A stretch of DNA of 64,000 bases from Stutzerimonas kunmingensis (GTDB taxonomy: Bacteria > Pseudomonadota > Gammaproteobacteria > Pseudomonadales > Pseudomonadaceae). The notes under the pieces were generated by a model. That model did not search any database, was not told the origin of the DNA, and saw nothing but the letters and a program-made list of their open reading frames with translations. The DNA lies in contig NZ_JACXXG010000007.1 of NCBI RefSeq assembly GCF_014764705.1, positions 1 through 64,000 of the forward strand, in the 5' to 3' direction. Below are positions 23,701 to 34,254 of the stretch, piece by piece; position 1 is the stretch's first letter; each line of letters begins with the position of its first letter. Position numbers and translations under genes: made by a program.

Positions 23701-23881
23701 GGTGCTTTCCAGCGGGGCCGGTGCCGAGATGCGTCATGCCATGGGCGTCGCGGTGTTCAGCGGCATGCTCGGCGTCACCTTCTTCGGCCTGCTGCTGACC
23801 CCGGTGTTCTATCTGGTGATTCGTGCCTTCGTCGAGAAACGCGAAGCCCGCAAAGCGGTTTACAAGGAGGCCCGCGCATGA
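20711..23881 (+). CDS. mexF: RND efflux inner-membrane pump MexF
   Basis: A 1056-residue HAE1-type RND transporter, proton-driven. The start MNFSQFFIKRPIFAAVLSLV is the usual first membrane helix after a short cytoplasmic end, and the ATG at 20711 follows GGAG; the frame is open upstream to 20678 without signal. Family landmarks include GAISLFQLPISEYPEVVPPT, the paired Asp of helix 4 in LAIGIVVDDAIVVVENVER, the large periplasmic loops and RPILMTSFAFIMGVVPLVLS near the end. The gap to mexE is 97 nt. The end overlaps the oprN ATG (ATGA), so they are coupled. It works as a trimer with MexE and OprN. Confidence 0.94.
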   Translation: MNFSQFFIKRPIFAAVLSLVILIGGAISLFQLPISEYPEVVPPTVVVRANFPGANPKVIGETVASPLEQAITGVEGMLYMSSQATADGKLTLTITFGLGTDLDNAQVQVQNRVTRTMPTLPTEVQRLGVTVDKASPDLTMVVHLTSPDQRYDMLYLSNYAALNVKDELARLDGIGDVQLFGMGDYSLRVWLDPEKVASRNLTASDVVNAIREQNRQVAAGSLGAPPAPGATDFQLSINTQGRLVTEEEFENIIIRAGEDGSITRLRDIARVELGSSQYALRSLLNNQPAVAIPVFQRPGSNAIEISDSVRARMAELKRDFPEGVDYEIVYDPTIFVRGSIEAVVHTLLEAIVLVVLVVILFLQTWRASIIPLAAVPVSLIGTFAVMHLLGFSLNALSLFGLVLAIGIVVDDAIVVVENVERNIGLGKSPEEATRQAMKEVTGPIIATALVLCAVFIPTAFISGLTGQFYQQFALTIAISTVISAFNSLTLSPALAAALLRSHDAPKDGFSRLLDRIFGGWLFAPFNRMFDRASHGYVGLVRRILRGSGIALVVYVGLVGLGYMGFASTPAGFVPPQDKQYLVAFAQLPDAATLDRTEDVIKRMSEIAGKHPGVENTVAFPGLSINGFTNSPNSGIVFTPLKPFDERKDPSLSANAIAADLNGQFAQIQDAFIAIFPPPPVQGLGTIGGFRVQVQDRGNLGYEELYSQVQNVIAKSADYPELAGLFTSYQVNVPQVDADIDREKAKTHGVPIDEIFDTMQVYLGSLYANDFNRFGRTYQVNVQADQKFRLAPEQIGQLKVRNNRGEMVPLSTFVNVTDSAGPDRVMHYNGFLTAEINGAAAPGYSSGQAEAAMERLLKAELPNGMSYEWTELTYQQILAGNTAIFVFPLCVLLAFLVLAAQYESWSLPLAVILIVPMTLLSAITGVILAGSDNNVFTQIGLIVLVGLACKNAILIVEFAKDKQEEGMDRLAAILEACRLRLRPILMTSFAFIMGVVPLVLSSGAGAEMRHAMGVAVFSGMLGVTFFGLLLTPVFYLVIRAFVEKREARKAVYKEARA

Positions 23882-25326
23882 AGTTCTTCGCCCTTTCCCT
23901 GCTCACACTGGCACTGAGCGCCTGTGCGGTAGGCCCCGATTACCGGGCACCGCAGCCGGAACCGGCGCGTATCGACAGCGCTTCGGCTGGCGAATACAAC
24001 CACTCACGCTTCGAAGCGGCCTGGTGGCAGCAGTTCGACGACCCGACGCTGGACGCCCTGGTCGGCGAAGCCCTGGCCGAGAACCGCGAACTGCGCATCG
24101 CCTATGCCCGCCTACGGGCGGCACGGGCTATTCGCGATGACGTCAGCAATGATCGTCTGCCCACCGTCACCGCGGGCGCCAGCGCCGATATCGGCAAGGC
24201 CCAACAACCCGGCGTGACCGAACAGCGCGTGAATGCCGAACGCTACGACCTCGGGCTGGACATGGCCTGGGAGCTGGACCTGTTCGGCCGAATCCAGCGC
24301 CGCCTGGAATCCAGCGAGGCGCAGGCTGATGCCGTCGAGGCCGAGCTCTACCAGCTGCAGGTCAGCCTGATTGCCGAGCTGGTGGATGCCTACGGTCAGC
24401 TGCGCGGTGCCCAGCTGCGGGAGCGCATCGCCCGCGACAACCTGGCCAACCAGCGCAATTCCCATGAGCTGACCGAACAGCTGCGCGAAGCGGGCGTCGG
24501 CAGCGAGCTCGACGTGCTGCGCGCCGATGCCCGTCTGGCGGCCACCGAGGCCAGCCTGCCGCAGCTCAGGGCGCAGCAGGCGCGTGCGCGCAACCGCATC
24601 GCCACCCTGCTCGGCCAGCGCGCCGATCAGCTCAGCGTCGACCTCTCGCCCCGCGAGCTGCCGGCAATCGCCAAGCCGCTACCGATTGGCGATCCCGGCG
24701 AGCTGCTGCGCCGGCGCCCGGACATTCGTGCAGCCGAGCGTCAGCTGGCTGCGGCCACTGCCGATGTCGGCGTGGCGACGGCCGACCTGTTTCCGCGCGT
24801 GAGTCTGTCGGGCTTTCTCGGCTTCGTTGCCGGGCGCGGCTCGCAGATCGGTTCCAGCGCGGCGCGGGCCTGGGGCGTGGCGCCGAGCATCAGCTGGGCA
24901 GCATTCGACCTGGGCAGCGTGCGGGCCCGCCTGCGTGGTGCCGAAGCCGACGCCGATGCGGCGCTGGCCGGCTATGAGCAACAAGTATTGCTGGCACTGG
25001 AAGAGTCAGAGAACGCCTTCAGCGACTACGCCAACGCCCAGCAGCGCCTGCTTTCTTTGGTCCGCCAGTCGACAGCCAGCCGCGCCGCCGCGCAGCAGGC
25101 GGAGATCCGCTATCGCGAAGGCACTGCCGATTTCCTCGTGCTGCTCGATGCCGAGCGCGAGCGCCTGACGGCCGAAGACGCTCAGGCGCAAGCCGAAGTG
25201 GAGCTCTATCGCGGGGTGGTGGCGCTGTACAAGGCCCTTGGCGGTGGCTGGGAAGTCCCCGAGCAGACGCCGCGAACGGCCGCGGCAGAGCAGTTGCAGT
25301 CCGAGGGAGGTCGCGCAGAAATGTGA
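23878..25326 (+). CDS. oprN: outer-membrane efflux channel OprN
   Basis: A 482-residue outer-membrane factor of the TolC/OprM type. The lipoprotein signal ends LALSACAVGPDYRAP with Cys near residue 16. The two repeated alpha-helical halves are visible (AWWQQFDDPTLDALVGEALA early; GDPGELLRRRPDIRAAERQL in the middle; SISWAAFDLGSVRARLRGAE; AEIRYREGTADFLVLLDAE late). The ATG at 23878 follows AAGGAGG and overlaps the mexF stop. It is the last gene of mexEF-oprN. No strong terminator was found in the 147 nt before the next gene. Confidence 0.92.
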   Translation: MKFFALSLLTLALSACAVGPDYRAPQPEPARIDSASAGEYNHSRFEAAWWQQFDDPTLDALVGEALAENRELRIAYARLRAARAIRDDVSNDRLPTVTAGASADIGKAQQPGVTEQRVNAERYDLGLDMAWELDLFGRIQRRLESSEAQADAVEAELYQLQVSLIAELVDAYGQLRGAQLRERIARDNLANQRNSHELTEQLREAGVGSELDVLRADARLAATEASLPQLRAQQARARNRIATLLGQRADQLSVDLSPRELPAIAKPLPIGDPGELLRRRPDIRAAERQLAAATADVGVATADLFPRVSLSGFLGFVAGRGSQIGSSAARAWGVAPSISWAAFDLGSVRARLRGAEADADAALAGYEQQVLLALEESENAFSDYANAQQRLLSLVRQSTASRAAAQQAEIRYREGTADFLVLLDAERERLTAEDAQAQAEVELYRGVVALYKALGGGWEVPEQTPRTAAAEQLQSEGGRAEM

Positions 25327-25356
25327 CACGGTGCCGCTCCCGCCGGGTTGGTTGGG

Positions 25357-25368
25357 GAAAGCGCTTTC
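25357..25368. promoter_or_regulatory. LacI-family-type operator palindrome upstream of dctP
   Basis: GAAAGCGCTTTC is a perfect 12-bp palindrome with a central CG, the form typical of LacI/GalR-family operators. It lies 105 nt before the dctP ATG and 30 nt after the oprN stop. No LacI-type gene is adjacent; the nearest in the window is at 62189-63208, on the far side. Confidence 0.5.
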
Positions 25369-25392
25369 AGTCGTCACCTATCTTTGGCATAA

Positions 25393-26466
<1,074 letters not shown>

Positions 26467-26494
26467 CCGCCGAAAGCGACGCCGCATAAGACGC

Positions 26495-26526
26495 AAAAGC
26501 CCCGCCGATCCGGCGGGGCTTTTTTT
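26495..26526 (+). terminator. intrinsic terminator after dctP
   Basis: CCCCGCCG (26500-26507) pairs with CGGCGGGG (26511-26518) around ATC and is followed by CTTTTTTT to 26526. It starts about 30 nt after the dctP stop. An A run on the left could let it work for the opposing opmB gene as well. Confidence 0.92.
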
Positions 26527-26550
26527 GGGGTGCTGGCTTCGCGGCCGGAA

Positions 26551-28044
26551 TCAGGGCGCGTCCGGCGAAGTCGCAACCGCCGGTGGCTGATCCAGCTGCT
26601 GGCTATCCCAGCCACCGCCGAGCGCGGCGATCAGCAGCACACTGGCGGTCAGCCGATCGCCCAGCAGGGTCAGGTTGGTGCGCTCGTTGTTCAGCGCGGT
26701 GGTCTGCACCGTGGCAACGCTGAGGAAATCGACAGTGCCTGCCCGGTACTGGTTCTCGATCAGACGCAGGGACTCCTGGGCCGCCTCCAGCGCCTCGCGC
26801 TGCACCACCGCCTCCTCTTCCAGCACCCGTAACTGCACCAGGTAATCCTCCACCTCGCGGAAGCTGTCGAGCACGGTCTGCCGGTAAGTGGCCACGGTCT
26901 GGTCGTAACTGGCTTCGGCACGCTCCAGTTCGGCGCGGCGGCTGCCGAAGTCGAGCAGCGTCAGCGCCAGTTGCGGGCCGAGCGACCAGAAGCGGTTGGG
27001 CACGCTGAACAGGTCGCTGAAGCTGCTGTTGCGGTAGCCACCGCTGGCGGAGAGCGTCAGGTCCGGGTACCAGGCCGCTTCGGCAACGCCGATGTTGGCA
27101 TTGGCCGCCATGACCTGGCGCTCGGCGGCGGCGATATCGGGGCGGCGCTCCAGCAGCTGCGACGGCACAGCCAGCGGCACGCCTGGCAGCGCCGGGATAT
27201 CCTCGCGCACCGCGATGTCCAGTTCCGAGGGTGCAACGCCGATGAGCACGGCGATCGCGTGCTCCATCTGTGCCCGCTGCCAGCGCAGATCGATGGCTTG
27301 GGCCTGGGTGCTCCTGAGTTGCGTCTGCGCCTGGGCGACGTCGGATTTCGGCACGATACCGGCCCGATACTGGTTCTCGGTCAGACGCAGCGAGCGCACG
27401 TAGGCCGCGACGGTCTGATCGAGCAGGCGTTGATGTTCGTCGATCACCCGCAGTTGCAGGTAAGTCTGCACCAGCTCGGCTTGCAGGCTCAGTCGCACTG
27501 CGGCCAGGTCTGCGGCGCTGGCCTGCATGCTGGCGCGGTTCGCTTCCAGATTGCGCCGCAGTCGGCCCCAGATATCCGCCTCCCAGGACGCACTCAGGCC
27601 CGCTTCGTAGCTTTCGCTGACGCCACTGCCGAACGAGCCGCCGCTGGTGTCCGAGCTACCACTGCCCTGCGCCGAACGGGTCACGCCGGCGCTGCCGGAA
27701 AGGATCGGGAACAGCTGCGAGCGTGCACCACGTACCAGTGCCCGGGCCTGACGGAACTGCGCCTCGGCCGCGGCCAGGTTCTGATTGTCGACATTCAGCC
27801 GGGCGACCAGGGCATCCAACTCGGCATCGCCATAAAGTCGCCACCACTCGCCACGCTCCAGCACATCGGCCGGCGCCGCGGCTTTCCAGCCTTCGGCCTG
27901 TTTGAATTCGGTAGCCACGGGCAGCTCCGGACGTTGATAGTCCGGCCCCAGGGTACAGGCGCCCAACGACAGGGCCAGCACGGCAGCTGCGAGGGGCCGC
28001 AGGGCATGCTTCAGCGATGAGGGGTTCAGCGACGACGGATTCAT
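26551..28044 (-). CDS. opmB: outer-membrane efflux channel OpmB
   Basis: A 497-residue OprM/TolC-type outer-membrane factor. A lipoprotein signal ends LALSLGACTLGPDYQRPE with the Cys near residue 29. The family pattern is clear: GEWWRLYGDAELDALVAR, SASWEADIWGRLRRNLEANR, VPSQLLERRPDIAAAERQVM and LIENQYRAGTVDFLSV in the second half. The N-terminus carries a short tandem SLNPSSL repeat. Its ATG overlaps the muxC TGA (ATGA). It completes the four-gene muxABC-opmB operon, which in P. aeruginosa gives resistance to novobiocin, aztreonam and macrolides, and it is the last gene before the convergent dctP terminator. Confidence 0.9.
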   Translation of the reverse strand: MNPSSLNPSSLKHALRPLAAAVLALSLGACTLGPDYQRPELPVATEFKQAEGWKAAAPADVLERGEWWRLYGDAELDALVARLNVDNQNLAAAEAQFRQARALVRGARSQLFPILSGSAGVTRSAQGSGSSDTSGGSFGSGVSESYEAGLSASWEADIWGRLRRNLEANRASMQASAADLAAVRLSLQAELVQTYLQLRVIDEHQRLLDQTVAAYVRSLRLTENQYRAGIVPKSDVAQAQTQLRSTQAQAIDLRWQRAQMEHAIAVLIGVAPSELDIAVREDIPALPGVPLAVPSQLLERRPDIAAAERQVMAANANIGVAEAAWYPDLTLSASGGYRNSSFSDLFSVPNRFWSLGPQLALTLLDFGSRRAELERAEASYDQTVATYRQTVLDSFREVEDYLVQLRVLEEEAVVQREALEAAQESLRLIENQYRAGTVDFLSVATVQTTALNNERTNLTLLGDRLTASVLLIAALGGGWDSQQLDQPPAVATSPDAP

Positions 28045-31000
28045 AGCGGGTTTTCCAGGGCGGCATCGGTGCGAACACCGCGCCAGCTGTTGAAACGATG
28101 ACGCAGGCGGTCGAGGTACAGATAGACCACCGGCGTGGTGTAGAGGGTCAGGATCTGGCTCAGCAGCAGACCGCCGATGATGGTCAGACCCAACGGCTGG
28201 CGCATCTCGGCGCCCTCCGCGCCGCCGAGCAGCAGCGGCAGCGCGCCGAGAATGGCAGCCATGGTGGTCATCAGGATCGGCCGGAAACGCAGCAGGCAGG
28301 CGCGATGGATCGAATCGGCGGGCGACAGCCTGTCGTTGCGCTCGAACTGCAGGGCCAGGTCGATCATCAGGATCGCGTTCTTCTTCACCACGCCGATCAG
28401 CAGGAACAGCCCGAGCAGCGAGATCAGGCTGAACTGGTCGCCGGTAAGGATGATCGCCAGCAGCGCGCCGACCCCGGCCGATGGCAGTGTCGAGAGAATG
28501 GTCAGCGGATGGATGTAGCTTTCGTAGAGGATGCCCAGCACGATGTAGACCAGCAGCAAGGCGCCGAGAATCATCAGTGGCTGGCCTTGCTGAGTGCTCT
28601 CGAAGGCGCTGCCGGTGCCGCCAAGGCGTCCTTGCACCTCACTCGGCATGCCGATGGCGGCTACCGCGCGCTCGATGGCCAGGGTCGCCTGATCGAGGCT
28701 GACGTCAGGCGCGAGGTCGAAATCGATGTTCTCCGCAGCGAACTGCCCGTCGTGGCTGACCCGATCCTCCTCTAGGCTGCGTTCGTAGCGGGCGAACGCG
28801 GCGAGCGGCACGCGTCGGCCATCCTCGGTGATGATGTGGATCTGCTCCAGCACCTCGGGGTACTGCGCGTAGCTGGGGTCGATCTCCATCACGACCTGGT
28901 ACTGGTTGAGCGATTCGTAGATGGTGGAAATCTGCCGCTGGCTGAAGGCGTTGTTGAGTAGCGTGGTCACCGTACTCATGTCGATGCCCAGACGCTTGGC
29001 CGCATCGCGATCGATCTTCAGGCTGATCTGCTGCGCGCCCTCGCCGTCATTGGCGTCGATGCTGGTCAGTTCCGGCAGCGCCGACAGTGCCTGGGTGACC
29101 CGCGGCACCCAGGTGCGCAGGTCGTTCAGGTCGCTTGCCAGCAGCGTGTAGGAATAGGCCGAGCTGCTCTGCCGGCCACCGCCGAACTGCAGGTCCTGAT
29201 CGGCCATGAGGAACATGCGCCCGCCAGGCACCTTGGGCTGGTTCTTGCGGATGCGCTCGATGACCTTCTGCGCCGAGATCTTCCGCTCGCTCAGCGGTTT
29301 GAGGCGCACGATCATGAAGGCGTTGTTGATGCCGCCCTGCCCGCCGATGAAGCCCGCCACGCTCTCCACCGCCGGATCCGCCAGCACCGCCTTGCGGAAG
29401 ACTTCCATCTTAGGCTGCATGACCTGGAAGGAGAGACCGTCATCACCGCGGATAAAGCCGGTCAGCTGGCCGGTGTCCTGCTGTGGCAGGAAGGTCTTGG
29501 GCACCTGCACGTAGAGCACCACGTTCAGCGCGATGGTCGCCAGCAGGCTCAGCAGCGTGATGCGACGGTGCCGCAGTACCCAGCTCAGCGACCGGTCGTA
29601 GTGACGCAGCAGCCACTGGTGGGCCTGGTGGCTCCAGCGCTGCAGGCGCCCTTCCTGCGCGGGCTGATGCGGTTTGAGCCAGCGCGCGCAGAGCATCGGT
29701 GTCAGCGTCAGCGAAACCAGCAGGGAGACCAGGATCGCCGCCGCCAGGGTGATGGAAAACTCGCGGAACAGCCGCTCGACGATGCCGCCCATGTAGAGGA
29801 TGGAGACGAATACCACCACCAGTGAGAGGTTCATCGACAGCAACGTGAAACCGACTTCGCGGGTGCCGACGTAGGCGGCCTTCAACGGCGGCATGCCGTC
29901 GTCGATATGCCGGGCGATGTTCTCCAGCACCACGATGGCGTCATCCACCACCAGGCCGGCGGCCAGGATCAGCGCCATCAGCGAGAGGATGTTCAGCGAG
30001 AAGCCGAACAGGTACATCACGGCAAAGGTACCGACCAGCGACACCGGCACTGCCAGCGCCGGGATCAATGCAGTACGCAGGCTGCCGAGGAACAGGAACA
30101 CCAGCACGATGACCAGCGCCACCGCGATCAGCAGCGTGCGTTCGGCCTCGTGCAGCGTGGCGCGGATCACCGGCGAGCGGTCCATGGCGATGTTCAGATC
30201 GACGCTGCCGGGCATGATCGCCTGCAGCGCCGGCAGTTCGCGGCGGATGCCCTCGATGGTTTCGATGATGTTGGCGCCGGCCTGGCGATTGACGATCAGC
30301 AGCACGGCCTGCTCGTTGTTGAAGAAGCCGCTGTTGTAGCGGTCCTCCACCGAATCGCGCACCTTTGCGACATCGCCCAGGCGCAGCGCTGCACCGTCTT
30401 GGTAGCGGATGATCAGCGGTGTGTAGTCAGCCGCCTCGTGCAGCTGATCGTTGGCGCGAACCTGCCAGTGGCGGTCCGCGTCCTCGACCATGCCCTTGGG
30501 TCGGCGCACGTTGCCGTTGGCGATGGTCTGGCGCACTTCGTCCAGCGACACGCCGTACTGCTCCAGCTGCTGCGGCTGCAGCTCGATGCGCACGGCGGGC
30601 AGGGAGCTGCCGCCGACCTGGATTTCGCCGACGCCGGACACCTGCGACAGCTTCTGCGCCAGGATGGTCGAGCCGATGTCGTACAGCTCGGCCTTGTCCA
30701 GCACGTCCGAGGTCAGCGAGAGCACCATGATCGGTGCCTGGGACGGATTGATCTTGCGGTAGGTGGGCATGCTGCGCATGCCGCTTGGCAGCAGGTTGCG
30801 CGCGGCGTTGATGGCCGCCTGCACGTCGCGGGCGGCGCCATTGATTTCGCGGTCCAGGTCGAACTGGATGATGATCCGCGTCGAGCCCTGGCTGCTGCGA
30901 CTGGTCATCTGGCTGACGCCGGCGATGCTGCCCAGCGAGCGCTCCAGTGGGGTCGCGACGCTGGAGGCCATGATCTCCGGGCTGGCGCCGGGTAGGCTGG

Positions 31001-31145
31001 CCTGCACGGTGATTACCGGGAAATCCATGTTCGGCAGCGGCGATACCGGCAGCAGGCCGAAGCTGACGCCACCCAGCAACAGGATCGCCAGACTGAGCAA
31101 CATGGTCGCCACGGGACGGGCGATAAAAGGCGCGGAAAGGTTCAT
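28041..31145 (-). CDS. muxC: RND efflux inner-membrane pump MuxC
   Basis: A 1034-residue HAE1-type RND pump subunit, of the MdtC/MuxC kind. The first helix is in MNLSAPFIARPVATMLLSLA. The proton-relay pair sits in ALILAAGLVVDDAIVVLENI. Other landmarks are SPLPNMDFPVITVQASLPGA, INPSQAPIMVLSLTS, LTLTPMLCARWLKPH and the terminal RPILMTTMAAILGALPLLLG. The partner MuxB is encoded just upstream with a 28-nt gap. In E. coli MdtBC such pairs form a mixed trimer, so the same is likely here. It overlaps opmB at its 3' end. Confidence 0.9.
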   Translation of the reverse strand: MNLSAPFIARPVATMLLSLAILLLGGVSFGLLPVSPLPNMDFPVITVQASLPGASPEIMASSVATPLERSLGSIAGVSQMTSRSSQGSTRIIIQFDLDREINGAARDVQAAINAARNLLPSGMRSMPTYRKINPSQAPIMVLSLTSDVLDKAELYDIGSTILAQKLSQVSGVGEIQVGGSSLPAVRIELQPQQLEQYGVSLDEVRQTIANGNVRRPKGMVEDADRHWQVRANDQLHEAADYTPLIIRYQDGAALRLGDVAKVRDSVEDRYNSGFFNNEQAVLLIVNRQAGANIIETIEGIRRELPALQAIMPGSVDLNIAMDRSPVIRATLHEAERTLLIAVALVIVLVFLFLGSLRTALIPALAVPVSLVGTFAVMYLFGFSLNILSLMALILAAGLVVDDAIVVLENIARHIDDGMPPLKAAYVGTREVGFTLLSMNLSLVVVFVSILYMGGIVERLFREFSITLAAAILVSLLVSLTLTPMLCARWLKPHQPAQEGRLQRWSHQAHQWLLRHYDRSLSWVLRHRRITLLSLLATIALNVVLYVQVPKTFLPQQDTGQLTGFIRGDDGLSFQVMQPKMEVFRKAVLADPAVESVAGFIGGQGGINNAFMIVRLKPLSERKISAQKVIERIRKNQPKVPGGRMFLMADQDLQFGGGRQSSSAYSYTLLASDLNDLRTWVPRVTQALSALPELTSIDANDGEGAQQISLKIDRDAAKRLGIDMSTVTTLLNNAFSQRQISTIYESLNQYQVVMEIDPSYAQYPEVLEQIHIITEDGRRVPLAAFARYERSLEEDRVSHDGQFAAENIDFDLAPDVSLDQATLAIERAVAAIGMPSEVQGRLGGTGSAFESTQQGQPLMILGALLLVYIVLGILYESYIHPLTILSTLPSAGVGALLAIILTGDQFSLISLLGLFLLIGVVKKNAILMIDLALQFERNDRLSPADSIHRACLLRFRPILMTTMAAILGALPLLLGGAEGAEMRQPLGLTIIGGLLLSQILTLYTTPVVYLYLDRLRHRFNSWRGVRTDAALENPL

Positions 31146-31173
31146 GCCCGCCCCCGCACGATCGCAGGCCCGC

Positions 31174-34100
31174 TCACGCTTCAGCCTCCACCAGCGGCTC
31201 GCGGCGACGCCCGAAGCGCTGGCCGAGGCGGTCGAAGAACAGGTAGATCACCGGTGTGGTGAACAGCGTCAGCAGCTGGCTGAGCAGCAGACCGCCGACC
31301 AGCACCAGGCCGAGCGGCTGGCGTAGCTCGGCACCGGAGCCGGATGCCAGCATCAGTGGAATCGCACCGAACAGCGCCGCCAGCGTGGTCATCAGGATCG
31401 GCCGGAAACGCAGCAGCGCCGCGCGATAGATCGCATCCTGCGGACTCATGCCCTGCTGCCGTTCGGCCTCCAGGGCGAAGTCGATCATCATGATCGCGTT
31501 CTTCTTGACGATGCCGATCAGGAGGATGATGCCGATGATCGCGATCAGCCCGAGGTCGTTACCGGTCAGCAACAAGGCTAGCAAGGCGCCGACCGCCGCC
31601 GAGGGCAGCGTGGAGAGGATGGTAATCGGGTGGATATAGCTCTCGTAGAGCACGCCGAGCACGATGTACATCGTCACCACCGCGGCGAGGATCAGCAGCA
31701 GCGTGCTCGACAGCGAGGCGCGGAACGCCTCGGCCGCACCCTGGAAGCGCGTCTGGATACCGGCCGGCAGGCCGATCTCCTGCTCCACCGCTTCGATCAC
31801 TTCCACCGCCTTGCCGAGCGACACGCCGCTAGCCAGGTTGAACGACAGGGTCACCGCCGGGAACTGGCCGATATGGTTGATCAGCAAGGGCGCGTTGCGT
31901 TGTTCCAGCGTCGCCAGGCTCGACAATCGCACCGGCGTGCCACCTTCGCTCTGCACGAACAGTTGCTCCAGCGCCTGCGGGCCGAGGCGGTTGCCCGCCT
32001 CTGCCTCCAGCACCACGCGGTACTGACTGGCCTGGGTGAAGATGGTGGAAATCTGCCGTTGGCCGAAGGCGTCGTACAGCGCATCGGTGATATCCGCGAC
32101 CTGGATGCCCAGGCGCGCCGCGGCGTCGCGGTCGATGTCCAGATAGATCTGCAGGCCGCTGCTTTGCAGGTCGCTGGCCACATCGGTCAGCTCCGGCCGC
32201 TCGCGCAGCGCCTCGACCAGCCGCGGCGTCCACTCCTGCAGCAGCTCGCCGTCCGGCGTCTCGAGGCTGAACTGGAATTGCGTGCGGCTGATCCGGTCCT
32301 CGATGGACAGATCCTGCACCGGCTGCAGGTACAGCTCGATACCTGGCACCTTGGCCAGCTCCGGTCGCAGCCGGTCGATGATCTGGCTGGCAGTCAGGTC
32401 TCGCTCGCCGTGGGGCTTGAGATTGATCAGCAGGCGGCCGCTGTTGAGCGTGACGTTGTCGCCATCCACGCCGATGTAGGACGACAGGCTGTCCACCGCC
32501 GGATCGGCAAGAATCACCCGCGACAGTGCCTGCTGGCGCTCGCTCATGGCGCGGAAGGAGATCGACTGCGGCGCCTCGCTGATGCCCTGGATCACGCCGG
32601 TGTCCTGCACCGGGAAGAAGCCCTTGGGCACGGCGAGATAGAGCACGACGGTAAGGCCAAGCGTCGCAACCGCGACCAGAAGGGTCAGCGTCTGGTGGCG
32701 CAATACCCAGGTCAGCCAGCGCGAGTAACCGCCGATCAGGCGCTCGACCCAGTCAGGCTTGGCCTCGGCGGCCGTCTGCGGCTTGAGCAGCTTGGCGCAC
32801 ATCATCGGCGTCAGCGTCAGCGAAACCACCAGCGAGATCAGAATCGCCACCGCCAGGGTGATAGCGAACTCGCGGAACAGCCGGCCGACCACGTCCTGCA
32901 TGAACAGCAGCGGAATCAGCACGGCGATCAACGAGAAAGTCAGTGAGATCAGGGTGAAACCGATCTGTTTCGCGCCCTTCAGCGCGGCGTTGAGCGGTGT
33001 CTCGCCCTCCTCCAGATGCCGCGCGATGTTCTCCAGCATGACGATTGCATCGTCCACCACGAAGCCGGTGGCAATCGTCAGCGCCATCAAGGTCAGGTTG
33101 TTCAGGGAGAAACCGCAGACGTACATCACCGCGAAGGTGCCGACCAGTGACAGCGGCACGGCAATTGACGGGATCACCGTGGCCGAGAGCTTCTTGAGAA
33201 AGACGAAGGTGACCATCACCACCAGGAAGGTGGCGAGCATCAACTCATGCTGCACATCGGTTACGGCGGCGCGGATGGTCTGGGTACGGTCGGTGAGCAC
33301 CACCACATCCAGGCCGGCCGGCATGCTGGCCGTCACTTCCGGCAGCAGCGCCTGGATGCGTTCGACCACGTCGATGACATTGGCACCGGGCTGGCGCTGG
33401 ACGTTGAGCAGCACCGCCTGGCTGTCGTTGGCCCAGGCCGCGAGGCGCTCGTTCTCGGCGCCGTCGATGATGTCGGCGACATCCTTAAGCCGCAGCGCGG
33501 CGCCATCCTCGTAGGTGAGGATCAGCTCGGCATATTCCTCCGGCGTCTTCAGCTGGTCGTTGGCATCGAGCATCGACACCCGGGTCGGGCCGTCGAAGTT
33601 GCCTTTGGGCTGGTTGACGTTGGAGCTGGTGATCAGCGAGCGCACGTCGGCCAGCGAAAGGCCGTACGCGGCAAGTGCTTCCGGGTTGGTGCGGATACGC
33701 ACCGCCGGGCGCTGGCCACCGGCGATACTGACCATGCCGACGCCGTTGATCTGCGCCAGTTTCTGCGCCATACGCGTGTCGACCAGATCATGCAGTTTGG
33801 GCAGCGGCAGCGATTCGGACGTCACGGCCAGGGTCAGCACCGGCGTGTCGGCCGGGTTGACCTTGTTGTACACCGGCGGCGCTGGAAGATCGTTGGGCAG
33901 CAGGTTGTTCGCCGCGTTGATCGCGGCCTGCACTTCCTGCTCGGCCACATCCAGCGCCACGTCCAGCGAGAAACGCAGGGTAATCACCGAAGCGCCGCCG
34001 GAGCTGGTGGATGACAGCTGCTCGAGCCCCGGCATCTGCCCGAACTGGCGCTCCAGCGGTGCGGTAACGGCGCTGGTCATGACTTCGGGGCTGGCCCCGG

Positions 34101-34254
34101 GATACAGCGTCATCACACGGATCGTCGGGTAGTCCACCTGTGGCAATGCCGCCACTGGCAACAGCTTGTAGGCGATCAGTCCTGCCAGCAGGATTGCGAT
34201 CATGCTCAGCGTGGTCGCAACCGGTCGCAGGATGAACAACCGCGAGATGTTCAT
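31174..34254 (-). CDS. muxB: RND efflux inner-membrane pump MuxB
   Basis: A 1026-residue HAE1-type RND pump subunit, MdtB/MuxB-like. It begins [20 protein letters not shown] and shows [36 protein letters not shown], the helix-4 Asp pair in [35 protein letters not shown] and [19 protein letters not shown]. Its ATG overlaps the muxA stop (ATGA), so it is coupled to the adaptor. MuxB and MuxC are clearly related to each other by duplication; two different pump genes in one operon is the hallmark of the MdtABC/MuxABC class. Confidence 0.9.
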   Translation of the reverse strand: MNISRLFILRPVATTLSMIAILLAGLIAYKLLPVAALPQVDYPTIRVMTLYPGASPEVMTSAVTAPLERQFGQMPGLEQLSSTSSGGASVITLRFSLDVALDVAEQEVQAAINAANNLLPNDLPAPPVYNKVNPADTPVLTLAVTSESLPLPKLHDLVDTRMAQKLAQINGVGMVSIAGGQRPAVRIRTNPEALAAYGLSLADVRSLITSSNVNQPKGNFDGPTRVSMLDANDQLKTPEEYAELILTYEDGAALRLKDVADIIDGAENERLAAWANDSQAVLLNVQRQPGANVIDVVERIQALLPEVTASMPAGLDVVVLTDRTQTIRAAVTDVQHELMLATFLVVMVTFVFLKKLSATVIPSIAVPLSLVGTFAVMYVCGFSLNNLTLMALTIATGFVVDDAIVMLENIARHLEEGETPLNAALKGAKQIGFTLISLTFSLIAVLIPLLFMQDVVGRLFREFAITLAVAILISLVVSLTLTPMMCAKLLKPQTAAEAKPDWVERLIGGYSRWLTWVLRHQTLTLLVAVATLGLTVVLYLAVPKGFFPVQDTGVIQGISEAPQSISFRAMSERQQALSRVILADPAVDSLSSYIGVDGDNVTLNSGRLLINLKPHGERDLTASQIIDRLRPELAKVPGIELYLQPVQDLSIEDRISRTQFQFSLETPDGELLQEWTPRLVEALRERPELTDVASDLQSSGLQIYLDIDRDAAARLGIQVADITDALYDAFGQRQISTIFTQASQYRVVLEAEAGNRLGPQALEQLFVQSEGGTPVRLSSLATLEQRNAPLLINHIGQFPAVTLSFNLASGVSLGKAVEVIEAVEQEIGLPAGIQTRFQGAAEAFRASLSSTLLLILAAVVTMYIVLGVLYESYIHPITILSTLPSAAVGALLALLLTGNDLGLIAIIGIILLIGIVKKNAIMMIDFALEAERQQGMSPQDAIYRAALLRFRPILMTTLAALFGAIPLMLASGSGAELRQPLGLVLVGGLLLSQLLTLFTTPVIYLFFDRLGQRFGRRREPLVEAEA

